Assembly (NCBI RefSeq): GCF_040049215.1
Contig: NZ_JBDZDN010000002.1
Coordinates: 372,001-436,000 of the forward strand
Direction of reading: 5' to 3'
Length of the DNA: 64,000 bases
From: Mesorhizobium_K sp040049215
Lineage (GTDB): Bacteria > Pseudomonadota > Alphaproteobacteria > Rhizobiales > Rhizobiaceae
A program made the position numbers and the translations under genes. The notes below the pieces were generated by a model. It saw only the letters and a list, made by a program, of their open reading frames with translations. It ran no database searches and was not told where the DNA came from. This document shows, one piece after another, positions 1 to 8,841 of this stretch (positions are counted from its first letter, which is position 1; each line of letters starts with the position of its first letter).

Positions 1-327
1 GATGACGATCCTCAGCGCCGAGCGCTGGTCGGCGCCCGCCTCGACCTTCAGCGCGCCGTTCTCGCGCAGCGATTGCCAGGCCATGTAGAGCAGATAGGCG
101 ACGCCCAGATATTTCACGATCTCGAAGGCGAGTGCGCTGGCGTGGAGCAGCGCTGCAAGCCCGGTCAGCGCGGCGATGAGATGCGGCACGATGCCGAGCG
201 TGCAGGCGAAAGCGGCAAGCACGCTGGCGCGCCATCCCCGCGACAGGCCGGCCGCCAACGTATAGACGACGCCGGTTCCGGGCGATGCGACGATGATCAG
301 GGTGGTGAGGAGGAATTCGATGCTCAT
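1..327 (-). CDS. LysE/RhtB-family amino-acid exporter, C-terminus cut by window edge
   Basis: Reading the minus strand from the ATG at 325-327 gives an open frame of 109 codons that runs off the left edge. It starts MSIEFLLTTLIIVASPGTG, and the early S-P-G-T/P motif after a hydrophobic helix is the hallmark of LysE/RhtB translocators. A glycine- and alanine-rich second helix follows, then the YLGVAYLLYMAW segment typical of the third helix. These inner-membrane proteins export amino acids or related small molecules; the substrate cannot be told from this fragment. Only about half of the usual roughly 205 residues is present. Confidence 0.85.
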   Translation of the reverse strand, partial: MSIEFLLTTLIIVASPGTGVVYTLAAGLSRGWRASVLAAFACTLGIVPHLIAALTGLAALLHASALAFEIVKYLGVAYLLYMAWQSLRENGALKVEAGADQRSALRIVI

Positions 328-919
328 ATACCGAGCAAGCCATTCCTCGCCGCTGGCGTCAAGTCCGGGGTCCGCGGCCGACCGGCGGCCCACGGTCGCG
401 CGCTTGCCTTCGATAGAAGTGGTCGCGTTTCACCGTCGCCACGCCCGCCGAAGCGTCTGGCCGTTTTCAAAGAACGCTCCCTGCCTTGGCAAAGGAGGAG
501 TCGGGAAGCGGGGCACGGGGCCGAGCCTCTCAATTGTTAGTACGTGGCGCGGTCTCCCGTGCCCCGCCGGCGTTCTTGCCCTACCTGGAGGGGACGCAGC
601 GAATTCTTTCACCGCGCGACCTCGGTCAGGGCCCGGACCTCAGGGCTCATCACCCAGCCGCGCCACCGTTAGCGCGACCGATCCGGCGCCGCCACCCTCC
701 CTGATACCCGGTGCGCACCAGGTTCCCGCGAGAGCGATGGCCAAGTATCGCGCAGCATTGATCTGCGTGGAGAAACAGGCGCGAAATATTTTCGCGGTCG
801 AATGAAATCAACGGGTTGCCTGGCATGTCTATCCACGCGGAGGCGGTCATCGCAATAGCCGTGCAGTAGTGGGCGGCGACCCCTCCGAGCGGTTGCCGCA
901 ATGGCCATGCCATGGCCGG
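328..919. other. Gene-poor intergenic stretch with a 12-bp inverted repeat
   Basis: No frame here looks like a protein: the open frames on both strands are arginine/proline-rich and lack domain character. The one clear structure is a perfect 12-bp inverted repeat, gcggggcacggg at 508-519 and its complement at 556-567, enclosing 36 bases. There is no T-run directly after either arm, so it is not a textbook intrinsic terminator. The stretch separates the start of the exporter from the 3' end of the TIR-associated gene cassette. Confidence 0.6.
508..567. repeat. Perfect 12-bp inverted repeat, 36-base loop
   Basis: The arms are 508-519 and 556-567 and are nearly all G/C, so a transcript from either strand would fold into a very stable stem. 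The loop carries a short AT-rich core around 530-541. It could be a structured untranslated RNA, a transcript-end hairpin for the minus-strand TIR cassette or a protein site. The sequence does not decide. Confidence 0.6.
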
Positions 920-1402
920 CTACGGCGATACGTTTATCGACCGGACGATCGTCTGGAAAGTCGGCTGCACGCTGTCGCAACTGTCGAAAGCGCAGGATAG
1001 GACGATAACGATCATGTGCATCCCGTTAGTCGTCGCCAGCACACGGGATCTTTTGCCGATTGCAATCATGTTGTCGTGGGTTCCATCCACCCACTCATGC
1101 CCATCGATCGAACTCGTTCCCGCATGAACGATCGTCGATTTGATTTCGGTCCCCTCGGCCTGTTTCGTGAAAGGCAACCGCAGCTGCTCCAACCATCCCG
1201 CGGTGGGGTCGGAACCGTCGCGGGCGGTGAGGACGAGCGCGACAAGATACGCGTTTTCCGCCTCGTCGGCGACCTTGAGGCAATCGGTGCGGGTCCGCTC
1301 GCGGAAACACTCCCAGCCTGACGGAATCTCGAAACTAAACCCGCGGCCAAAGAGCCTGGTGAGAGGCGGCTGGAAGATGAGTTGCGACGTCGCCCAGGCC
1401 AT
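920..1402 (-). CDS. Small protein of unknown function, paralogue of its upstream neighbour (TIR cassette gene 3)
   Basis: This 160-residue protein has no family I recognise by name. It is a diverged copy of the 185-residue protein encoded just upstream. Both have an F-x-I-P-(S/D)-G-W start motif followed by two cysteines (WEC and DCL here), a central WVDG-(T/M)-H motif, an LATT/LATV stretch, and a C-terminal block with two more cysteines (SCAFDSCDS here). The FxIPxGW opening recalls PsbP/DcrB-like folds, which is inference only. It has no complete signal peptide. Its first residues (GMAWATSQLIF) match the end of the neighbour's membrane anchor, while the in-frame codons upstream hold two stops, so it is either a cytoplasmic variant or a decaying copy. 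Confidence 0.6.
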   Translation of the reverse strand: MAWATSQLIFQPPLTRLFGRGFSFEIPSGWECFRERTRTDCLKVADEAENAYLVALVLTARDGSDPTAGWLEQLRLPFTKQAEGTEIKSTIVHAGTSSIDGHEWVDGTHDNMIAIGKRSRVLATTNGMHMIVIVLSCAFDSCDSVQPTFQTIVRSINVSP

Positions 1403-1570
1403 GCCGCCGAGGACTGTGTTTCATCGGCCATCTTGGCGCACCTACAGCGGGGTTATCGTGACGAGTACGTTGTCCAGAACGTGCGACGACGTCCAACGTG
1501 GCCGGAAGGGATTGGGGGGGGTAAATGCCTCATGGGGCGCCTCGAACCGACCCCTCTGTCCTGGATGTCC

Positions 1571-2128
1571 TCACAGGGCACTCGTGTCGCGCGGGTCGAG
1601 GGAACCGACAAAGGCGTCGACCAGCGACTTGTAGGATTCACAGACGTCGGCCTTGCACGAAAAGGTAATGAGAATGGCCGTCGGGCCGGCCACCGTGGCA
1701 AGGTAACGGGTGTCATAGTTTGGAACCTCGGAGCCGTGGTGCATCCCGTCGACCCATGCCCGGCCGCCATAGAGTTCCGTCCTCACATAGCGGACCTCGG
1801 ACATGCCGGCGCTTCCGTCATTGTAGGTTATAGGTTGCGGCGTGCCGAGGTGCTCCCGGTAGCGCTCCAGCGTGTCGATCACGCCGATCGTCTTCGTGGT
1901 GGTGATGATCAGGGCATCGCGCTTGCTCGTCGGCTTGCCACAGATGACCTCTGTATCTTCCTTCTCGCACGACCATCCATCCGGGATGGTGAAGTTCGCG
2001 CCGCGAAGGTGGAAGGTCTGTGCAGGCGCCCTGAACAGCAGGGCGGAGGCCGCGTAGCCCAGACCGCTGAAAACAAGGAGAAGCCCGAGCGCGCTCAGCG
2101 TAAAGCTGCGCAGGAAGTCCAGGACCAA
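1571..2128 (-). CDS. Membrane-anchored protein of unknown function with WVDG motif (TIR cassette gene 2)
   Basis: The 185-residue product begins with one hydrophobic helix (about residues 8-30, rich in Leu, Gly and Ala), which looks like an uncleaved anchor or signal peptide. A soluble domain of about 150 residues follows, probably in the periplasm. The domain opens with FTIPDGWSC and contains paired cysteines (WSC...VIC), the RAWVDGMHHG motif and a C-terminal SCKADVC block. All of these recur in the next gene downstream, so the two are paralogues. The start lies 19 bases after the TIR gene stop, which implies one transcript. I know no function; the four conserved cysteines suggest an oxidised extracytoplasmic fold. 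Confidence 0.75.
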   Translation of the reverse strand: MVLDFLRSFTLSALGLLLVFSGLGYAASALLFRAPAQTFHLRGANFTIPDGWSCEKEDTEVICGKPTSKRDALIITTTKTIGVIDTLERYREHLGTPQPITYNDGSAGMSEVRYVRTELYGGRAWVDGMHHGSEVPNYDTRYLATVAGPTAILITFSCKADVCESYKSLVDAFVGSLDPRDTSAL

Positions 2129-2147
2129 TTCAGGCTCCTTTCTTCAG

Positions 2148-4505
2148 TCATTGCTGGGCGGGCACGCTGGGCTGCTGCGCCTCGATCACATCGGTAACGG
2201 GGGCCGCGCCTTTCCACGCGGAGAGCTGGGCCCAGACGACATTGGCGCGCGCGAGCCAGCCTTCCTTAAGGTCGAACTTGCCGCCGAACCGTTCCAGCCT
2301 GCTGTAGGCCTTCGCCGTCTCGTCCTGCGCGCCCGCATGGTCGCCCGCCGCCGACATCAGCCCTGCAAGCTGGAGGCGGACATCGGCCTGATAGACGTGA
2401 TCCCAGTCATCCACCCCCGCCATCAGTGCGTCCCAGGCGTCGTCTTCCGCAAGCAGTTTCCGCAGCAACCCGACGGCTTCGGCGTTTTCGCTTTTCGCGG
2501 CGGCATTGCGATAGCCATCGATCCGCGCATTGTGCCCGTCCCAGATGCGTTGCCACGCGCCCTCTATGGCCTCGACCCGGGCCGCTGTGATCTTGGCGGT
2601 GTCCATGCTTCCGTTGAAGGGCTTGAACAATGCAGCCGCTTCAATGCGCGCCGCTTCGGCATCGTCCGATCGCCCCTCAGCCTCGTACGACGCCGCCAGG
2701 TCGCTCAAGATGACCATCGGCAATAATTGCCCCCAGGCATCGAGCGGCGGCTGATATCCGGCTATCTTCAGCGCGCCATCCGCAGCTTCGCGCAGCGCGA
2801 TCGAGGCTTCCTTGAGATCCGGCTTAGCTGCGGCGTCGCGGGCGGCGGCGTATATCAGCTCCGACAACAGCTCGACGCAACTGTCGCGCGCTTCCCTGGC
2901 GCGGTCGGCGTGATCGCCGGCGGCGTCCGCCTCCTCCGAGGCTTTGGCTGCAGACAGACAATCCCACAGCGGCTCCTTGGGCGCGCCGTCGTCCTGATGC
3001 ATTTCCCAGGCGCCCCAGAACCGGTTCAAATGGGCTATCGCGGCATGCACGGCCGCCCTATCCGCGGAAGCGGGCGCGCGACGGTAGACGTTCGCCGCGT
3101 CGGTCATCGCGCTCCTGCCCTCGGCAGCATCAGCGGTCTTGGACAGGATCGCTGCCTGACTTGACGCGGCCGTGTAGTACATCCACGCAAGCTCGGTCCA
3201 TATCGGCCCAACCTGCTCCGCTGGCAGCGCATCTCGGCCTGTCCTCAAGACGGCTTCAATGGCCGCCGCCGCATCTTTTCGCGCGGCCGCATAGGCTCGA
3301 GCGGCCTCCGCAGTCATGCTCTTCTGTTCCAATTCGCCGGCCGCGACGAGTACAGCGTCGAATGCGCGCCTGTAGGCTTCCGCCTCGAACGAATACGAAG
3401 TCATTCGAGCAGCCAAACGGCGTTCCAGCGCAGCCAGCTTTTCCGCGCCGGTGCGGAGTTCCACATCGGGCAGAGTGCGCCGTAGCGCCATCCACGATCC
3501 GTAGCCGGCCCTCAGAACCGATACCAGTCCAGTGTCGAGAATGCCCTCCGCCGGGATTGCCGCTTCCGTGCTGTCGAGAATGGCGGCGACCTTTTCGGCG
3601 CCCTTGGTCCTGTCGCCGGTGTCGCCGGCAAACGCAATCACAAACGCTTCTTCGATCTGGCAGGCAGCGCTGGTCGCCGGCTTCGGTTTGACGTCCGTGG
3701 CTGACGCCAGCCGGCCTGCAACATCGCAATTCTGCAGGATGAGTTCGCGCGACGGGTAAGGGATTCCATCCGCCGAACTCGACTGGATGACGATCCCAAC
3801 GATGGTGTCCTCGGTGATACTGAAGCTGTCGCGCAAGGCCTGCTGCCCGCGCCACTGACTGGCGAGCGCATAAAGCGAAAGGCCGACAACAGTTATCGCG
3901 ACTGCCGCGGCGGCTCCGGCCAGCGCCCCGAAGCGGCCGATCTGCTGGCGTTCTTCTTCACGGCGCAACGCCGGCATCAGCTCGAGCGGAATGTCGAAAA
4001 GCGGCGCGACGATCTTCAGCCTCTCGTCGGCGATCCGGGAGGCGCGCTGCGGCAGCAGCCGGGCGATCCAGCCGTCGTCGCGCATGTCGACGATCTGCAC
4101 GTGCGGATAGCGCACGCCGATGTCGGCGGGCATGACATCGTCGAGATCCCCGATCGCCCTGACAACGATGACATTTCCGGCACGGGGGCCATTCGAGAAA
4201 TCGGCGACCTCGCGCGCGATCCAGTCCTCGCCCTCCGGTCGTTGAACGGCATCGGGCGTCGCGACGACCACAAGGTGACGCGACGCCATCAGCGCAGGGC
4301 GAATCGTCTTCTCATAGAAATCGGAAGCGCCGCGCTCGTAGACCGTGTCCAGAAAGATCGCGAGCCGTCTGGCGCGACCCTCGCGCAGGCTCTTCGGCAA
4401 CCGGTACGACTTGAGCAGCTTGCGCAAGCGCTGCGCCGCGCGCGTCCCGTCGGAGCGACGATATGAGATGAAGGCGTCGTATTCGTACGTGCTCTGCGGC
4501 TCCAC
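2148..4505 (-). CDS. TIR-domain protein with transmembrane helix and long helical C-terminal region (TIR cassette gene 1)
   Basis: The 785-residue protein has three parts. Residues 1-150 are a TIR_2-type domain: YDAFISYRRSDG at 8-20 (strand A and box 1), AIFLDTVYERGA at 49-60 and LVVVATPDA at 78-86. Glu99 in DWIAREV sits where NAD-cleaving TIR domains keep their catalytic glutamate. Residues 193-215 form one transmembrane helix. The remaining 560 residues are alanine-rich amphipathic helices resembling degenerate TPR repeats. Family knowledge: bacterial TIR domains often hydrolyse NAD+ or make cyclic ADP-ribose signals, and many act in anti-phage defence. The start is GTG at 4503-4505, preceded by GGGAG. 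Enzymatic activity here is inferred. Confidence 0.85.
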   Translation of the reverse strand: MEPQSTYEYDAFISYRRSDGTRAAQRLRKLLKSYRLPKSLREGRARRLAIFLDTVYERGASDFYEKTIRPALMASRHLVVVATPDAVQRPEGEDWIAREVADFSNGPRAGNVIVVRAIGDLDDVMPADIGVRYPHVQIVDMRDDGWIARLLPQRASRIADERLKIVAPLFDIPLELMPALRREEERQQIGRFGALAGAAAAVAITVVGLSLYALASQWRGQQALRDSFSITEDTIVGIVIQSSSADGIPYPSRELILQNCDVAGRLASATDVKPKPATSAACQIEEAFVIAFAGDTGDRTKGAEKVAAILDSTEAAIPAEGILDTGLVSVLRAGYGSWMALRRTLPDVELRTGAEKLAALERRLAARMTSYSFEAEAYRRAFDAVLVAAGELEQKSMTAEAARAYAAARKDAAAAIEAVLRTGRDALPAEQVGPIWTELAWMYYTAASSQAAILSKTADAAEGRSAMTDAANVYRRAPASADRAAVHAAIAHLNRFWGAWEMHQDDGAPKEPLWDCLSAAKASEEADAAGDHADRAREARDSCVELLSELIYAAARDAAAKPDLKEASIALREAADGALKIAGYQPPLDAWGQLLPMVILSDLAASYEAEGRSDDAEAARIEAAALFKPFNGSMDTAKITAARVEAIEGAWQRIWDGHNARIDGYRNAAAKSENAEAVGLLRKLLAEDDAWDALMAGVDDWDHVYQADVRLQLAGLMSAAGDHAGAQDETAKAYSRLERFGGKFDLKEGWLARANVVWAQLSAWKGAAPVTDVIEAQQPSVPAQQ

Positions 4506-4630
4506 CGCCTGCTCCCGCCAACCGCAGGCAAGTTGCTACGGTCCCCACCCGTTATCAAGCCGGCAATTCAGGCGGATTTTTGCGCGCTGGCACAGGACGA
4601 AGCCGACTTCTACCCGCATGGCTGCGACGC

Positions 4631-5005
4631 TCACCAACGCCCGTTGCGCCGGTTCCAGGCGTAGAGCAGATCAGCGAAGCGGTCGTAGACGAAGCGCGTG
4701 AGCGGCAAGACAACGCGATTGCCGAGCAGCGATGCCAGCCAGCCCTCGCCCGGCGTGGCGCGCCAGACGGCGATGGCGACATCCGCGCCCACGATCAATT
4801 TTCCGCCGGCGTCGGTGGCATGGAGCCTGCGACGGATGTCCTCAAGCGAGGCGCCATGCCCGGCAAGCGCGTCGGGCTCGATGTTGATGTCGCGGAAAAC
4901 GATCCGCCCCGCCTTCACCGCCTCGATCAGCCGCTTCTTCTGGTGCGCGATGCCGGCGTCGCAGACCGGGCAGCGCGTGTTGTACCAGACGGTCAGCTCG
5001 GCCAA
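4631..5005 (-). CDS. DCC-family (DUF393) thiol-disulfide oxidoreductase-like protein
   Basis: The 124-residue protein starts MAELTVWYNTRCPVCDAG. A C-P-x-C pair after a beta strand that begins a thioredoxin-like fold is characteristic of DUF393/DCC proteins. The middle carries the family's conserved aspartates (FRDINIEPDAL), and the C-terminus is the usual R-F-V-Y-D-x-F-A-x-x-L-Y-A-W-N segment. Family members are presumed redox proteins with unknown partners. It is full length for the family (about 120-140 residues), cytoplasmic, and lies just downstream of a decayed Uma2 gene on the same strand. Confidence 0.85.
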   Translation of the reverse strand: MAELTVWYNTRCPVCDAGIAHQKKRLIEAVKAGRIVFRDINIEPDALAGHGASLEDIRRRLHATDAGGKLIVGADVAIAVWRATPGEGWLASLLGNRVVLPLTRFVYDRFADLLYAWNRRNGRW

Positions 5006-5012
5006 ACGAAGC

Positions 5013-5361
5013 TCACGCCGGGCGAAGTCCCAACCTGGACAGGCAGACTTCGATGGACGGGACGCGGACCGATGTCATCGTCTCGTCCTCCCCGAACTCG
5101 GCCACGCTGCGATAACCCTCGGGGCCTAGCTGCTTGTGGATGCCGGTTCAGTTCGATTTTTACCATTTCGTGGCGCGCGCCCTTGGGCGACAACGGCACG
5201 ACGTCCCCGCCGATCAGCTCGAACCGCTCGTCCTCGCCGATAATGCCCGCCTCGACCATCGCCTCGATCTCCGCGACGGTCCACGCCCGGCGCGGCATGC
5301 CTTCGGCTACCTGGAACGTCCCCGGCAAATCCGGATGCATGTTCGGGATGTGCTCGTTCAT
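5013..5361 (-). pseudogene. Uma2-family endonuclease-like gene, internally deleted and frameshifted
   Basis: The first 72 codons from the ATG at 5359-5361 read as a normal Uma2 (DUF820) N-terminus: RRAWTVAEIEAMVEAGI, then DERFELIGGDVVPLSPKG and HEMVKIELNR. After ELNR the same frame becomes arginine-rich nonsense. In another frame the sequence immediately resumes with a Uma2 C-terminus (QLGPEGYRSVAEFGEDE, ending LGLRPA and TGA at 5013-5015). The middle of the fold, about 80-90 residues with the D...ExK catalytic core, is missing at the junction. The gene therefore looks inactivated by an internal deletion that also changed frame. Confidence 0.8.
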
Positions 5362-5494
5362 GATGGAAAATATAGCACGGCGCGCCGGGGCTGACATCTT
5401 CCGTCGCGCGCCTTGCCGTGCGTTCTGCCAATCATGTCATGACACTGCAATCACGCCGAAATATCTGTCCGGCATCGACTGGGGAGATACCGAA

Positions 5495-6448
5495 ATGACT
5501 TTAAGGACGACAGCGATCGCGGTCGCTTCAATTCTCGCAATGTCCGGAGCCGCGCAGGCGACCGAACTGACCGTGATGGCGTACAATATCTGGGGCGGAG
5601 GCGGCAACGAGAACAAGCCCATCGACGAGACCGTGGCGGTGATCAAGGCCGCCGGCGCGGATATCGTTGCGGTCTCCGAAACCCGGCTGGAAGGAGACCC
5701 TTGCACGGCGGATTCCTGCCCGCCCAGAGGGACGTCGGTAGCCGCCAAACTCGCCGAGGCGCTGGGCTTCCACTACTATGACCAGACCGAAAGCAATCCG
5801 GCGATCTGGGCGAACGCCATTGTCTCGCGCTACCCTATCGTCAAGCCGACGCAAGACGATCTCGGCGTGGCGATCGATGTCGGCGGCCGTATGGTCTACG
5901 TCTTCTCCGTCAATCTCGACGACGCGCCCTACCAGCCCTACCAGTTGCTCGGCATCGAATATGGCGACGCGCCGTTCTTCAAGGCGGCGGACGAAGCGGT
6001 CAAGTCAGCCGAGGCGACGCGCGGAAAATCGTTCGATGCGCTGATCGCCGACGCCAACGAAGCCAGGGATGCGGCTGCGGTCTTTATCGCCGGCGACTTC
6101 AACGAGCCTTCGCATCGCGACTGGACCGATGCGACCGTCAAGGCAGGATCCCAGCCGCTCGCGGTCGCCTGGCCCGGCACGACGAAGCTCGAGGCCGCCG
6201 GCTTCATCGATACGTTCCGCGCCATCTTCCCCGACGCCGCCGCCAAGCCAGGTATCACCTGGACCCCGACCACCGACGCCGCAGACCCGGAAGCCCATCT
6301 CGACCGCATCGATTTCGTGTTCGCGCGGGCACCAAGCCTAAAGGTTCTCAGCACAGCCGTGGTCGGCGAAAAGCGACCTGAGGCGGACATCGTCGTCACG
6401 CCGTGGCCTTCGGATCACCGCGCCGTGGTCAGCAAGGTCGAGTTCTGA
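5495..6448 (+). CDS. Secreted endonuclease/exonuclease/phosphatase-fold hydrolase
   Basis: The 317-residue protein begins with a cleavable signal peptide (MTLRTTAIAVASILAMSGA, probable cut after AQA), so it acts outside the cytoplasm. The mature part shows the EEP-fold motifs: LTVMAYNIWGGG at the start (metal-binding Asn), a Glu in VSETRLEG, AGDFNEP in the middle, LDRIDFVFA and a terminal PSDHRAVV with the catalytic His. The family includes DNases, sphingomyelinases and lipid phosphatases; the substrate cannot be told. The ATG at 5495 was chosen because it starts the signal peptide. A bidirectional terminator follows. Confidence 0.9.
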   Translation: MTLRTTAIAVASILAMSGAAQATELTVMAYNIWGGGGNENKPIDETVAVIKAAGADIVAVSETRLEGDPCTADSCPPRGTSVAAKLAEALGFHYYDQTESNPAIWANAIVSRYPIVKPTQDDLGVAIDVGGRMVYVFSVNLDDAPYQPYQLLGIEYGDAPFFKAADEAVKSAEATRGKSFDALIADANEARDAAAVFIAGDFNEPSHRDWTDATVKAGSQPLAVAWPGTTKLEAAGFIDTFRAIFPDAAAKPGITWTPTTDAADPEAHLDRIDFVFARAPSLKVLSTAVVGEKRPEADIVVTPWPSDHRAVVSKVEF

Positions 6449-6460
6449 TCCGACCGAGGA

Positions 6461-6488
6461 AAAAGCCGCCCGAAAAGGCGGCTTTTTT
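6461..6488. terminator. Bidirectional intrinsic terminator
   Basis: A 10-bp perfect stem (aaaagccgcc at 6461-6470 with its complement at 6477-6486) closes a 6-base loop. The plus strand continues in T and the minus strand likewise reads into T, so it can end both the EEP hydrolase transcript and the convergent rpoD transcript. Confidence 0.9.
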
Positions 6489-6508
6489 CTTATTTCGATA
6501 GTGCCGGA

Positions 6509-8539
<2,031 letters not shown>

Positions 8540-8640
8540 ACTTTTAGCTTCTCCATGCGGTTGCGTGGCCCCGAGCAGACCCGAACCGAATAACCAGACG
8601 CACTCGCCGAACCCGCGCTTCCGAGCCAGTCTCCGTGCGT

Positions 8641-8667
8641 ATCCTAAGTCCCGATTAACACTGTCAA
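8641..8667 (-). promoter_or_regulatory. Candidate rpoD promoter
   Basis: On the minus strand a perfect TTGACA (8662-8667) is followed after 15 bases by TAGGAT (8641-8646), about 100 bases before the rpoD start. The spacing is short and the -10 matches only 4 of 6 positions, so this is tentative. The rest of the 302-base gap between rpoD and dnaG shows nothing else convincing. Confidence 0.35.
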
Positions 8668-8841
8668 ATGGGGCGGGTACCCATCCCTGTCCACTGAACC
8701 GGCTATTATCCTGTCGATTTTCGCCCTTTTAGGGTGGTTGGGGCTTTCGCAGGTTACGTTTCGAATCGACCTGATTCAGCCATTCTCGCCAAAGGTCAAG
8801 CGCCTGTCGCATGATTCGCGCTAAAAAAGCGAATCAAATGC

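Noticed and set aside
520..555. Resemblance of the hairpin loop to the end of 23S rRNA (antisense)
   Set aside because: Only about 12 bases (caattgttagta) look similar and the flanks diverge completely, so it is not an rRNA fragment.
293..805. Plus-strand open frame in the 5' gap
   Set aside because: It overlaps the exporter start and gives an Arg/Pro/Ser-rich product with no coherent fold; there is no ribosome site.
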